A stretch of 64,000 bases of DNA from Mycolicibacterium hippocampi (lineage in GTDB: Bacteria; Actinomycetota; Actinomycetes; Mycobacteriales; Mycobacteriaceae), in NCBI RefSeq assembly GCF_010723735.1, contig NZ_BLLB01000002.1, positions 434,001 through 498,000 of the forward strand, read 5' to 3'. Under the pieces are notes generated by a model. It was not told the DNA's origin and made no database searches. It saw only the letters and a program-made list of their open reading frames with translations. Both the position numbers and the translations under genes were made by a program. Every line of letters begins with the position of its first letter. Within the stretch, counting starts at the first letter, position 1. Of the stretch, positions 44,647 through 54,637 are shown in pieces.

Positions 44647-47600
44647 CTAGTCGTGGACCGCGTCCAGCGCGCGGAAGATCCGCTGTTCGCTGACCGGTCG
44701 TGCGGTGCCGAGTTGCTGGGCCCACAGGCTGACCCGCAGTTCCTCGATCAGCCACCCGATGTCGCGTACGTCCGCAGCCGCGGCACGCGCCGGGGACAGC
44801 GCCGCGAGCAGTTCATCGTAGGCGTCCTGCACCGCGGCCACCCGCGTCATCCGCTCGCGGTCGGCGTTGAGCGCGTGCGGTAGTCGCTCGAGACGCCGGC
44901 TCACTGCAGTGAGGTAGCGGGCGAGGTCACCCAGCCGGCTCATCCCCGTGGCGGCGACGAAGCCGACCGGCACCAGCCGCGCCAACTGGGCGCGGATGTC
45001 CGCAACCGCGTCGGCCTGGGCGGGGCTCGGCACGTCGGGCAGCGCGAGTTGCACGTCGTGCAGCGCGGCCAACACCTTCTCCACCCGGCGCACCACATCC
45101 AGGGTTCCGGCGACCAGCGTGCCGGTCAATCGAGTTCGGGCCGAGACGAATTCGGCTCTGGTCCAGACCGGCCCGGGAACGTGCAGCGCGACGGCGGCGT
45201 CGGCGCAGTCGTCGAGCAGTGCCGACAGAGTCCCATCCGGATTGTTGCCGAGCACCAGCTTGGTCCGCAGATCCAGTTCCCGCTCCACGGGTTTGGCGAT
45301 CGACGGCCCCGCCAGCCGCAGCAGCCGGCGGCTCCCGGACGGCGCCGCGGCCTGCTGCTCGAGCTGGGTCGCGAACACCCGGATGGACACCGACGAACCT
45401 CCGTCGACCATCGCCGGGTACCCGCGGACGGTGTGCCCCGTCGTTCCGCTGCTCTCGACGACACGCGGCAGTTCGTCGATATCATCGGGCCAGTCGCGCA
45501 AGCCTGAACGCTCGAGCCCACCTGCCACCGCGGCCGCCACCGCCTGCCGGGCGGGTGCGGCGAGCTGGTGCTGCAGTTCGTCGAGGCTCTTGCCGCGGGC
45601 CACCACGGTGCCGTCACCGGATTCCACTGCGAAGGTGACCCGCAGGTGCGGCGGAAGCTTGTCCAGATCGAAGGCGTCGACGGGGACCAGGATTCCCGTC
45701 CGGCGCCGCAACTCCCGCTGCACCGCGTCGAGCAGCGGCCCACTGTCGGGGGTGATCGCCGCGAGCAACGCCCGCGCAGTATCGGGAGCTGGGACGAAGT
45801 TGCGCCGCAGATCCTTCGGAAGCGACCGGATCAACGCGGTGAGCAACTCCTCCCGCAATGCGGGCACCTGCCAGGCGAACTCGTCGCCGCCGAGGCGGGC
45901 CAGCACGTCAACCGGGACATGCACGGTGACGCCGTCGTCGGCGGCGCCGGGTTCGAACCGGTAGCTCAACGGCAGCGTCAGGTCGCCTGCGCGCCAGGCA
46001 TCCGGATGCTCGTCGTCCTGTTCGGCGCGCATCAGATCTTCCCGGCGCATCGTGAGCAGGTCGGGGTTGCGGTGACGTTGTTTGCGCCACCACCCGTCGA
46101 AATGACGCGCCGACACGACGTCCGCGGGGATGCGCGCGTCGTAGAAGGCGTGCACCTCGTCGTCACCGACCAGCAGATCGCGCCGCCGGGCCCGTTCTTC
46201 CAGAGCGGCTAGCTCGGCCCGCAACCGGGTGTTGTCGCGGAAGAAGTGGTGCCGCGTCTCCCAATCGCCCTCGACCAGCGCGTGCCGGATGAACAGGTCC
46301 CGTGCCACCTCGGGGTTGATCTGCCCGTAGCCGACACGCCGGCGGGCGACGATCGGCAGCCCGTAGAGCGTCACCCGCTCATAGGCCATCACCGCACCGC
46401 GCTTCGAATCCCAGTGCGGCTCGCTGTAGGTCCGTTGCACCAGATGCTCGGCGACCCGTTCGACGGCCTCCGGCTCGATGCGCGCCGCGGTGCGGCCGTA
46501 GAGCCTGCTGGTCTCGACGAGGTCGGCGACCACAACCCAGCGCGGGGGCCGGCGGGTCAGCACCGAGCCGGGAGCCAGCACGAACTTGGTGTTGCGCGCC
46601 CCCGAGTACAGCCTGGAGTCGCGTCCCTCACTGTCGCGTAACCCGATGTGGGACAGCAGACCTGAGGTCAGAGCCGCGTGCACCGCTGCGGTGTCGGCCG
46701 GCTCGTCCTGCTCCCGGATCCCCAGATCCCGGCAGATGCTGCGCAGCTGTCCGACGAGATCCTGCCATTCGCGGATCCGCAGGTAGTGCAGGAACTCGTC
46801 GCGGCACATCCGGCGGAAAGAGCTTCCGGAACGCTCTTTTCGCTGCTCGGTCAGGTACCGCCACAGGTTGAGGTAGGACACGAAGTCCGAGGCCTCGTCG
46901 GCGAATCTTGCGTGCTTCTGGCGGGCGGCCTCCTCCCGGTCCACCGGCCGCTCTCGCGGATCGGGAATCGACAGCGCCGCAGCGATCACCAGGACTTCGC
47001 GCACGCACCCTTCAGCGTCGGCCTGCAGCAGCATCCTGCCCAGCCGTGGGTCCACCGGGATCTGCGCCAACCGGCGGCCCACGGTGGTCAGCTTCCCCGA
47101 GGCGTCGAACGCGCCGAGTTCCTGCAGCAGGCCTACGCCGTCGCGGATACTGCGCGCATCCGGTGGGTCGAGAAACGGAAAGTCCTCGACGGCACCGAGA
47201 TCCAGTGCCGCCATCTGCAGGATCACCGCGGCGAGATTGGTGCGGAGCAGTTCGGGGTCGGTGTAGCGCGGACGGGCCTCGAAGTCGGCCTCCGAGTACA
47301 GCCGGATGCACACCCCCGGCGCCGTTCGCCCGCACCGCCCGGAGCGCTGCTGGGCCGACGCCTGCGAGATCGGCTCGATCGGCAGCCGCTGCACCTTGGT
47401 GCGGCGGCTGTAACGCGAGATGCGGGCAGTCCCGGGGTCGACGACGTAGCGGATGCCGGGGACGGTCAGCGACGTCTCGGCGACGTTGGTGGCCAACACG
47501 ATGCGCCGCGCGGCACGGCTGGGCTGGAACACCTTCTGCTGATCGGCGGTGGGGAGCCTGGCGTAGAGCGGCAGCACCTCGGTGTTGTCGTCGAAGGCGC

Positions 47601-48567
47601 CGCGGAGCGCTTCGGCGGTGTCGCGGATCTCGCGCTCACCGGACAGGAACACCAGCACGTCGCCGGGGGGCTCGGCCGCGAGCTCGGCCACGGCGTCGAC
47701 GATCGCCTCGGTCGGATCGCGCAGCTCCGTGCGCACCACCTCGTGGTCGGGGTCGTCAGGGTCCTCGACCCCGTCCCCGCCGGCGGCCGCGACTTCCAAG
47801 GGGCGGTACCGGATCTCGACCGGGTACGTGCGTCCCGACACCTCCACGATCGGCGCTCGACCGAAGTGGGCCGCAAAGCGCTCCGGCTCGATTGTCGCCG
47901 AGGTGACGATCACCTTCAGATCGGGACGCCGCGGTAGCAGTTCCCGCAGATAGCCGAGCAGGAAGTCGATGTTGAGGCTGCGTTCGTGAGCCTCGTCGAG
48001 GATCAGCGTGTCGTAGCGCAGCAGCCGACGGTCCCGTTGGATCTCGGCGAGCAGGATCCCGTCGGTCATCAGCTTCACCAGCGTGCGGTCGCTCACCTGG
48101 TCGGTGAAACGCACCGCGTACCCCACGGCCTCACCCAGCGGCGTGGCGAGTTCCTCGGCGATCCGCTGCGCGACCGTGCGCGCGGCCAGCCGCCGCGGTT
48201 GGGTGTGGCCGATGGTGCCGCGGATCCCGCGGCCCAGCTCCAGGCAGATCTTCGGCAGCTGCGTGGTCTTGCCCGACCCCGTCGCGCCGGCGACCACCAC
48301 CACCTGGTTTTCGTTGATGGCTCTGGCGAGGTCGTCACGTCGCTCGCTGACGGGCAGGTCGGGGTAGCCGATCACCGGGACAGCGGCTTCGCGCGTCGCG
48401 ACCAGCGCCTCAGCGGTGGTGAACTGCCCGGCGAGCTTGTCGAGCTGCTCGGCATTCGGGTTGCGCAGCTGCTTGAGCCTGCGCCCCAGCCGGGCGGCGT
48501 CGCGGATCGTCAGCCCGTCCAGGCGCGCCCGCAGCGCGCGAAGGTCGGCGGTGGACGGTTCGGACAC
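44647..48567 (-). CDS. hrpA: ATP-dependent RNA helicase HrpA
   Basis: The 1306-residue DEAH-box helicase is of normal HrpA length. Walker A GATGSGKT (94-101), DEAH at 191-194 (LILDEAHERSLN), TSATIEPERFAAHFG, and motif VI QRSGRCGRTAPGVC are present. HA2, OB and the C-terminal DUF3418-like region follow. It unwinds RNA and in E. coli acts on fimbrial mRNA and stalled ribosomes. The start is GTG 48567. Confidence 0.95.
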   Translation of the reverse strand: MSEPSTADLRALRARLDGLTIRDAARLGRRLKQLRNPNAEQLDKLAGQFTTAEALVATREAAVPVIGYPDLPVSERRDDLARAINENQVVVVAGATGSGKTTQLPKICLELGRGIRGTIGHTQPRRLAARTVAQRIAEELATPLGEAVGYAVRFTDQVSDRTLVKLMTDGILLAEIQRDRRLLRYDTLILDEAHERSLNIDFLLGYLRELLPRRPDLKVIVTSATIEPERFAAHFGRAPIVEVSGRTYPVEIRYRPLEVAAAGGDGVEDPDDPDHEVVRTELRDPTEAIVDAVAELAAEPPGDVLVFLSGEREIRDTAEALRGAFDDNTEVLPLYARLPTADQQKVFQPSRAARRIVLATNVAETSLTVPGIRYVVDPGTARISRYSRRTKVQRLPIEPISQASAQQRSGRCGRTAPGVCIRLYSEADFEARPRYTDPELLRTNLAAVILQMAALDLGAVEDFPFLDPPDARSIRDGVGLLQELGAFDASGKLTTVGRRLAQIPVDPRLGRMLLQADAEGCVREVLVIAAALSIPDPRERPVDREEAARQKHARFADEASDFVSYLNLWRYLTEQRKERSGSSFRRMCRDEFLHYLRIREWQDLVGQLRSICRDLGIREQDEPADTAAVHAALTSGLLSHIGLRDSEGRDSRLYSGARNTKFVLAPGSVLTRRPPRWVVVADLVETSRLYGRTAARIEPEAVERVAEHLVQRTYSEPHWDSKRGAVMAYERVTLYGLPIVARRRVGYGQINPEVARDLFIRHALVEGDWETRHHFFRDNTRLRAELAALEERARRRDLLVGDDEVHAFYDARIPADVVSARHFDGWWRKQRHRNPDLLTMRREDLMRAEQDDEHPDAWRAGDLTLPLSYRFEPGAADDGVTVHVPVDVLARLGGDEFAWQVPALREELLTALIRSLPKDLRRNFVPAPDTARALLAAITPDSGPLLDAVQRELRRRTGILVPVDAFDLDKLPPHLRVTFAVESGDGTVVARGKSLDELQHQLAAPARQAVAAAVAGGLERSGLRDWPDDIDELPRVVESSGTTGHTVRGYPAMVDGGSSVSIRVFATQLEQQAAAPSGSRRLLRLAGPSIAKPVERELDLRTKLVLGNNPDGTLSALLDDCADAAVALHVPGPVWTRAEFVSARTRLTGTLVAGTLDVVRRVEKVLAALHDVQLALPDVPSPAQADAVADIRAQLARLVPVGFVAATGMSRLGDLARYLTAVSRRLERLPHALNADRERMTRVAAVQDAYDELLAALSPARAAAADVRDIGWLIEELRVSLWAQQLGTARPVSEQRIFRALDAVHD

Positions 48568-48592
48568 TCCGGCAACGATAGGCGGCGGACCG

Positions 48593-48982
48593 TCAGTCCG
48601 CTCCGACCGTCGTCAGGCAGAACGGGTGCCCTACCGGGTCGAGCATGACCCGCCACATCGCCGGCTGCGCCTGGTTTTCGGCCTGGCGGGCGCCCAGCCG
48701 CTCGGCTCGGGCGACGGCGTCGTCGAGGTCGGTCACCGACACGTCGAGGTGCATCTGCTTGTGCTGGCCGGGGCCGGGCCACGTCGGCGGGACGTAGTCG
48801 GCGACGCGCATCATCGCCAGGATGTGGGCGCCGTCGGTGATGGCGACGACGCCGCCGTCGGGTGACTCGACCAGACGGCGCATCCCCAGCAGGCGGCCGT
48901 AGAAGTCAGCCAGTTCAGCCGGATCCGGGCAGTCGATCGAGGTCGCGCCCAGCCGGCCGACCGGTGCCTCAGCGTGCGTCAT
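48593..48982 (-). CDS. VOC-family protein
   Basis: The 129-residue protein has GATSIDCPDPAELADFYGRL and GQHKQMHLDVSVTDLDDAVA with a C-terminal MLDPVGHPFCLTTVGAD, typical of single VOC domains. ATG 48982 overlaps the stop of the upstream membrane gene by 14 nt. Earlier in-frame codons lie inside that gene. The function is unknown. Confidence 0.78.
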   Translation of the reverse strand: MTHAEAPVGRLGATSIDCPDPAELADFYGRLLGMRRLVESPDGGVVAITDGAHILAMMRVADYVPPTWPGPGQHKQMHLDVSVTDLDDAVARAERLGARQAENQAQPAMWRVMLDPVGHPFCLTTVGAD

Positions 48983-49394
48983 GCTCTCCACTCTGACATG
49001 GCGCCGTGACCACGGGCGAGAGCGCTCGGGTGCGGACGAACAGCACGGCACCTGCCAGCAGCACTTCGATAAGCGCCACCGCGGAGGCCAGTTGCATCGG
49101 CGAGGTCGCCGCGTCCGACAGCGAGCCGGGGACAGCGCCGTGATGGTGGGTACCGGCCATCGGCAGGTGCACACCGACCATCGCCAGGTTCATCACCGCC
49201 ACCAGTACCCAGGCCCGCACCGTGTCCCGGGTCCACAGCTCGTACCCGCAGTACAGGCAGCCGACGAGCATCACCACCGTCAGCGCCGTCACCCACGGGG
49301 CCGCCGCCGGGGCGAGTGATGCGCCGTGCAGCACCGCCGAACCCACGGCCAGTACTGCCGCGGCCCGGCGGACGAGCCCGCTCGGTGTCCTCAC
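48969..49394 (-). CDS. Small four-helix membrane protein
   Basis: The 141-residue protein has about four hydrophobic helices (AAAVLAVGSAVLHGASLAP, WVTALTVVMLVGCLYCGYEL, VLVAVMNLAMVGVHL, LIEVLLAGAVLFV) and a histidine-rich loop MAGTHHHGAVPG that could bind metal. It is coupled to the VOC gene. The family is unknown. Confidence 0.6.
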   Translation of the reverse strand: MRTPSGLVRRAAAVLAVGSAVLHGASLAPAAAPWVTALTVVMLVGCLYCGYELWTRDTVRAWVLVAVMNLAMVGVHLPMAGTHHHGAVPGSLSDAATSPMQLASAVALIEVLLAGAVLFVRTRALSPVVTAPCQSGEHDAR

Positions 49395-49472
49395 AGAAGA
49401 AGTAGACCTCGCCGGGGCCGCGAACTCATCCCGAACGCCGCCGTCCCGCTGGTCGCGTTCTGGAGCTGACCG

Positions 49473-50366
49473 CTACGGCTGGTCGGGCGACCAGTACTCC
49501 AGCATCTCGGCGAGGGTCTCGAACGCGGGCGTGTTGACGCCGTAGGTCGCCTCGAAGTGCACGCTCAACGGGAAACCCAGCCCGCCGACGCCGTCGATGA
49601 CGCGCTTGTAGAGGTCGAGCATCAGCTTTCGCCGCTGCACCGGTTCGGACCCGGCGAGCGTCCTGACGAATTCCTGCTCGGCGGCCACCGCCGCGTTCCC
49701 GGGATCCTGGATCAGCCAGTTGATCAGGCCGACCTTGCTCTCGATCTTGGGCACGAACCCGAACGAGAGCAGGATCTCGGGCCGGTGCTCAGTCGTCTGC
49801 GCGAACTCGGTGAGCATCGCGACGATGGCGTCCGAGTACAGCAGCTGCGTCATGCCGTAGGTGGCGCCCCGGTTGCATTTGAACTCGAAGCGGCCGTGTT
49901 CCCCGTCCCTGGTCGGGATCAGGATCACGCCACGGTTGGCGACGACGCTGTCGAACAGCGACAACGCGTCGGTCGGCGCGACGCCGGAGCCCTCGCCGTC
50001 GTTGAGGGTGCGCGGAACTCCCACGAACGCGATCCCGTCGAACCCGCTGTCGCCCAGCCGGGTCAGCCTGGCGCGCAGCGTCGGCTCGTCCATGAACGCG
50101 GTGACCTGTGTGCACAGGCCGTTGATGCCGGGCAGTTCCGGCTTGATCATCGACCAGAAGTCCAGGACGTCGAGCTTCGGCTTCATCTCGATTGGACGGT
50201 CGTCGTCCTCGTCGATCATCCCCGGGATCATCACGTGGCGGACACGTCCGGCCAGGCCGGCTTCCGCCGAACAGCGCAGCACCTTCTCGGCGTCCTCGAG
50301 GGCCCGCTCCCGGCCCCGATCGACGTTGGGCGGCACCAGCTCCAGAGCGATGGTGTTCAGGCTCAC
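49473..50366 (-). CDS. Mycobacterial-type (flavin-less) methylenetetrahydrofolate reductase
   Basis: The 297-residue TIM-barrel-like protein resembles Rv2172c and the non-canonical MTHFR of M. smegmatis, which lack bound flavin and reduce methylene-THF with NADH. Visible blocks are NTIALELVPPNVDRGRERAL, MIPGMIDEDDDRPIEMKPKL, GLCTQVTAFMDEP and GFVPKIESKVGLINWLIQDP. GTG 50366 is chosen because GGAG lies 7 nt upstream and the protein then begins like its relatives. ATG 50381 would add five residues. It supplies methyl-THF for methionine synthesis. Confidence 0.78.
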   Translation of the reverse strand: MSLNTIALELVPPNVDRGRERALEDAEKVLRCSAEAGLAGRVRHVMIPGMIDEDDDRPIEMKPKLDVLDFWSMIKPELPGINGLCTQVTAFMDEPTLRARLTRLGDSGFDGIAFVGVPRTLNDGEGSGVAPTDALSLFDSVVANRGVILIPTRDGEHGRFEFKCNRGATYGMTQLLYSDAIVAMLTEFAQTTEHRPEILLSFGFVPKIESKVGLINWLIQDPGNAAVAAEQEFVRTLAGSEPVQRRKLMLDLYKRVIDGVGGLGFPLSVHFEATYGVNTPAFETLAEMLEYWSPDQP

Positions 50367-50544
50367 AGCGTTGCTCCACATCTGACGTCGGCTTGTCCCG
50401 GCGGCCCGGCCGATGTCACTGCCTCGGCCTCGTCCCCCGCCACCGGGAAAAATCACCATACCGACCCGCCGATTCCGGGGCTCGGTGCGGACGACCCGAG
50501 CGCACCCCACACCCGGGATCGTTCTTTACATTGAAGGGAGTCCC

Positions 50545-51687
50545 ATGAAGATTCCCCAGAACCCCAAGACACTGCTCACGCTGGCGATACTGCTGATCGT
50601 CTGCCTGGTCACCGCCTGCACCGACCTGGAGCCTGCGCCGGGCACCACCTCGGTCACCACTCCGAGCCCGAGCTCGCCGTTCGACCCGACGACGCCACCA
50701 CCGCCGCCCACCGGTCCGCTGCTGGCCTACCGGGCGGCCGATGAGCTGGGGCTCGTGGACGGCACCAGCGTGGTCGCCACTGCGCCGGGCGCCTTCGACG
50801 CCTCCAACGACCTGATCACCACCGAGGACGGCGGGTTCGTGTTCGCGCGGACCACCGACGGTCAGGTCGTCACGCTCGACGTGGCCACCGGTGACGCAGC
50901 CACCCGCGCGGTACCGGTGGGTCCGGTGCTGGGGACGGTCGGGCCTAGCTCCATCGTGTGGTGGGAGCAGCCGAACCGGCTCATGCAGCTCGATCTCGCG
51001 GACCCGGACTCGCAACCCGTGTTGCAGCAGACCGTCGATTTCCCGCCGGTCGCCGGCATCCCCCCGGCAGAGCCCCGGCTGATCGTCGCCCGCGGCGGTA
51101 CCGCGGTGCTCGCGCGCGTGGAGGGTGCGCCGACGCCGTCCGGCGGTCCGGACACGCTCTACGCCGTGCACGGTCCGGGTGCGCCGTCACTGCTGGGGCA
51201 GGCTGACGCGAACACCCCGGTGTCGACCGCCCGGCTCAGTGCCGACGGGGCCTCGCTGGCCTATGCGCTGTACCGCAGCACCGACAGCACGTGCGGGACC
51301 GCTGCCGTGGTGGTGTCCGACGCGGCCGGGTCCCAGCAGATCTTCGACGTGGCGGGACCGGACGCGGCCACCGGGTCGAAGGTGCCGAAGCTGTGGTGGC
51401 CGACCACCGGCCTGCCGAAGCTGAGCCTGGGCATGTGGCGGTGCGACCGGCCGGAGACGTACCCGCCGCTGGTGTGGCAGGTGACCCCCGAGAGCATCGA
51501 ACAGATCGTCCCGGCGACGTCCGCGCTGCAGACGGGCGACGTCGCACCGGGACAGCGTGCCCTGATCCTGCCGCGGACCGGCTCCTACACCGACCCGGTG
51601 GGAACCCTGGTGCTGGAGGAGAGTGACCGCCGCATCTCGATCAAGGACGGGGTCGACGCCATCGCCGTGATCCGGCCGGCTCCGTAG
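50545..51687 (+). CDS. Lipoprotein, possible beta-propeller
   Basis: The 380-residue exported lipoprotein has a lipobox in [12 protein letters not shown] (Cys about 25), a Thr/Pro/Ser-rich linker to about residue 60, then repeating beta-rich segments ([55 protein letters not shown]). The layout recalls WD40/LpqB-like propellers but was not confirmed. Start ATG 50545 follows GAAGGGAG. A TACATT -10-like box is 16 bp upstream. SelO follows 10 bp later. Confidence 0.68.
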   Translation: MKIPQNPKTLLTLAILLIVCLVTACTDLEPAPGTTSVTTPSPSSPFDPTTPPPPPTGPLLAYRAADELGLVDGTSVVATAPGAFDASNDLITTEDGGFVFARTTDGQVVTLDVATGDAATRAVPVGPVLGTVGPSSIVWWEQPNRLMQLDLADPDSQPVLQQTVDFPPVAGIPPAEPRLIVARGGTAVLARVEGAPTPSGGPDTLYAVHGPGAPSLLGQADANTPVSTARLSADGASLAYALYRSTDSTCGTAAVVVSDAAGSQQIFDVAGPDAATGSKVPKLWWPTTGLPKLSLGMWRCDRPETYPPLVWQVTPESIEQIVPATSALQTGDVAPGQRALILPRTGSYTDPVGTLVLEESDRRISIKDGVDAIAVIRPAP

Positions 51688-51697
51688 TCTGGATGGG

Positions 51698-53155
51698 GTG
51701 AGCATCGCACTGCAGGGCCGGTTCGCCCGGGAGCTGCCGGAGTTGGCGGTGAGCTGGAAGGCCGAGGCCGCACCCGAGCCGCAGCTGCTGGCGCTCAACG
51801 CGCCGCTGGCCGCCGAGCTGGGCCTCGACCCGGAATGGCTTCGCAGCCCCGAGGGACTGGGCCTGTTGGTGGGCACCACGGTCCCCGCCGGCGCCACCCC
51901 CGTGGCCCAGGGCTACGCCGGCCACCAGTTCGGCGGATTCGTTCCGCGCCTCGGGGACGGCCGGGCGCTGCTTCTCGGAGAGATGGTCGACGGCTCCGGC
52001 CGGGTGCGTGACCTCCACCTGAAGGGGTCCGGACGGACCCCGTTCGCCCGCGGTGGCGACGGGTTGGCGGCGGTCGGACCGATGGTGCGCGAGTACGTCA
52101 TCAGCGAAGCCATGCACGCGCTGCGTATCCCGACGACACGTGCGCTGGCAGTGGTGGCCACCGGCCGCCCGGTGTACCGGGAGACGGTACTGCCCGGCGC
52201 TGTGCTGGCGAGGGTGGCCGACAGCCACCTGCGGGTGGGTTCGTTCCAGTACGCCGCGCTGGTGTCGCGGTCCACCGGGGATGTGGACGTGCTGCGCCGG
52301 CTGGCCGACCACGCCATCGCCCGTCACCACCCCGCGGCCGCCGAGTCCGACAACCGGTACCTCGCGTTGCTCGACGCCGTGATCGCGGTCCAGGCCGAAC
52401 TGATCGCCCGGTGGATGCTGGCCGGTTTTGTGCACGGGGTGATGAACACCGACAACATGACGATCTCGGGCGAGACGATCGACTACGGACCGTGTGCGTT
52501 CATGGAGAGCTTCGACCCGGCGACGGTGTTCAGCTCGATCGACAGCGGGGGCCGCTACGCCTACGGCAACCAGCCCGGGATCGCGCTGTGGAACCTGGCC
52601 CGGTTCGCCGAGACACTGCTTCCGCTGCTGGCGCAGGACACCGACCAGGCGATCACGCTCGCCGAGACGTCGCTGGGCGCGTTCCCGGGCCGCTACGAGG
52701 AACGTTGGTCGGCGGGCATGCGGGCCAAACTCGGAATCGCCGACGCCCCCGCCGACGTGGTGGCCCCGCTGGTCGAGGATCTTCTCACGCAGATGCAGCA
52801 GAGCCAGGTCGACCACACCTCGTTCTATCGCCGGCTGAGCAGGGCGGCCCGCGGGGACGCCGAGCCGGCCCGGGGAGAGTTCCTCGACCTCGCCGCCTTC
52901 GACAGCTGGACCGCCCGCTGGCGCGCCCTGGGCCCGGATCCGGAGGCGATGGACCTGGTCAACCCCGTCTACATTCCGCGCAACCACCTGGTGGAGGAGG
53001 CGCTGACGGCGGCGACCTCCGGTGACCTGGCACCCCTGGGAGGGCTGCTCGAGGCGGTCGGGTCGCCGTTCGACGAACGGCCGGGGTTCGAGCGCTACGC
53101 TGAGCCGGGCGAGAAGGAGTTCAGCAGCTCCTTCCGAACTTTCTGTGGAACCTGA
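51698..53155 (+). CDS. selO: SelO/YdiU pseudokinase AMP-transferase
   Basis: The 485-residue protein has YdiU features: [80 protein letters not shown] and a late [15 protein letters not shown]. SelO transfers AMP from ATP to Ser/Thr/Tyr of target proteins and is linked to redox stress; most bacterial forms, like this one, lack the C-terminal selenocysteine. The GTG start is at 51698. It sits 10 bp after the lipoprotein gene. Confidence 0.92.
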   Translation: MSIALQGRFARELPELAVSWKAEAAPEPQLLALNAPLAAELGLDPEWLRSPEGLGLLVGTTVPAGATPVAQGYAGHQFGGFVPRLGDGRALLLGEMVDGSGRVRDLHLKGSGRTPFARGGDGLAAVGPMVREYVISEAMHALRIPTTRALAVVATGRPVYRETVLPGAVLARVADSHLRVGSFQYAALVSRSTGDVDVLRRLADHAIARHHPAAAESDNRYLALLDAVIAVQAELIARWMLAGFVHGVMNTDNMTISGETIDYGPCAFMESFDPATVFSSIDSGGRYAYGNQPGIALWNLARFAETLLPLLAQDTDQAITLAETSLGAFPGRYEERWSAGMRAKLGIADAPADVVAPLVEDLLTQMQQSQVDHTSFYRRLSRAARGDAEPARGEFLDLAAFDSWTARWRALGPDPEAMDLVNPVYIPRNHLVEEALTAATSGDLAPLGGLLEAVGSPFDERPGFERYAEPGEKEFSSSFRTFCGT

Positions 53156-53208
53156 CCGCACGGGCGTACCGTGGCGGGAACCGTAGCAGCTAACCCACAG
53201 GAGAGCCC

Positions 53209-54630
53209 TTGAGCGGCAACAGCGTCAGGCTTGGGCTCCAGGACCTGATTTTCATCTACGGCGAGACATCGAGTTCGAAGATGCACGTCGCCGGGCTGCT
53301 GCCGTTCACGCCACCCGCCGACGCACCGCGGGACTACCTGCGGGAGATGATCGACGAAGCACGGCGCCAGGAGGTGATGGCACCGTGGAATCGCAAACTG
53401 GCCCACCCGCGGTTGCAGTTCAGCCCGGTGCACACCTGGGTCACCGACGAGGACTTCGACTTCGACTATCACGTCCGGCGCTCGGCGCTGGCCAGCCCGG
53501 GTGATGAACGGGAGCTGGGCATCCTGGTCTCCCGGCTGCACAGCAACCACCTCGATCTGACCCGTCCGCCGTGGGAGATCCACGTCATCGAAGGGCTCGA
53601 GGGCGGCCGGTTCGCGTTGTACATGAAGATCCACCATGCGCTCGTCGACGGTTACAGCGCGATGCGGATGCTGGCGCGCAGCCTGTCGACGGACCCGCAG
53701 TCGCGGGACACCCGGATGTTCTTCAACGTGCCGACACCGAAACGGGAGCGTCGCACGCCCCCGTCACCGACGAATCTTCTGACCTCCACGCTGCGGACGC
53801 TCGGCGGTTTCGGCTCCCAGATCACCGGTGGTGTCAGCTCGGCGGTCGATCTGACCAATGCGCTCGTCAACACCCAGATCCGGCGCGACGGCGAGTTCTC
53901 CCGGATCGCCGGTTCGGCGTCGGCACCGCACAGCATTCTCAACGCGCGGATCAGCCGCAACCGCAGGTTCGCCACCCAGCAGTACGAATTCGACCGGTTG
54001 CGGGCGCTGAGTTCCCAGCACGGCGCGACGATCAACGACGTGGCGCTGGCGATCATCGGGGGTGGTCTGCGCAAGTTCCTCACCGATTTCGACAAGCTGC
54101 CGGACCGCTCCCTGATCGCCTTCCTTCCGGTCAACGTGCGGCCCAAGGGAGACGAGGGCGGTGGAAACGCGGTGGGGGCCATCCTGGCTCCGATGGGCAC
54201 CGACATCGAGGACCCGGTCGAGCGGCTGGAGACGATCACCGCGGCGACGCGCGCCTCCAAGGCGCAGCTGCAGACGATGTCACCGACGGCCATCATCGCC
54301 TACACCGCGGCACTGCTGGCACCGGCGGGCGGACAGGTCGCCAGCGCGCTGACTGGTGTGCAGCCGCCGTGGCCGTACACCTTCAACCTGTGCGTGTCCA
54401 ACGTTCCCGGACCGCGGGAGCCGTTGTTCTTCAACGGATCCCGGCTGGAGGCGACGTTCCCGGTGTCGATCCCGATTCACGGGATGGCGCTGAACATCAC
54501 GCTGCAGAGCTACGCAGAGACGATGAACTTCGGTTTTGTCGGCTGCCGCGACGCGCTGCCGCATCTGCAACGACTCGCGGTGTACACCGGTGATGCGCTG
54601 GGCGATCTGGAAAAGGCCTCGCTGCGCTGA
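53209..54630 (+). CDS. WS/DGAT-type wax ester synthase/diacylglycerol acyltransferase
   Basis: The 473-residue enzyme has the catalytic HHxxxDG motif (HHALVDG, 142-148), the PPWEIHVIEGLEGGRFALY lead, VNVRPKGDEGGGNAVGAI and NVPGPREPLFFNGSRLEA, all typical of mycobacterial Tgs proteins. It joins acyl-CoA to diacylglycerol or fatty alcohol for storage lipid. The start is TTG 53209 with AGGAG upstream. The downstream PucR gene converges with a 7-bp gap. Confidence 0.92.
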   Translation: MSGNSVRLGLQDLIFIYGETSSSKMHVAGLLPFTPPADAPRDYLREMIDEARRQEVMAPWNRKLAHPRLQFSPVHTWVTDEDFDFDYHVRRSALASPGDERELGILVSRLHSNHLDLTRPPWEIHVIEGLEGGRFALYMKIHHALVDGYSAMRMLARSLSTDPQSRDTRMFFNVPTPKRERRTPPSPTNLLTSTLRTLGGFGSQITGGVSSAVDLTNALVNTQIRRDGEFSRIAGSASAPHSILNARISRNRRFATQQYEFDRLRALSSQHGATINDVALAIIGGGLRKFLTDFDKLPDRSLIAFLPVNVRPKGDEGGGNAVGAILAPMGTDIEDPVERLETITAATRASKAQLQTMSPTAIIAYTAALLAPAGGQVASALTGVQPPWPYTFNLCVSNVPGPREPLFFNGSRLEATFPVSIPIHGMALNITLQSYAETMNFGFVGCRDALPHLQRLAVYTGDALGDLEKASLR

Positions 54631-54637
54631 CCCGGCG

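Noticed and set aside
50367..50544. Riboswitch (B12 or SAM type) before the MTHFR gene
   Set aside because: The minus-strand leader lacks the conserved B12 box and any SAM riboswitch core. It is only GC-rich.
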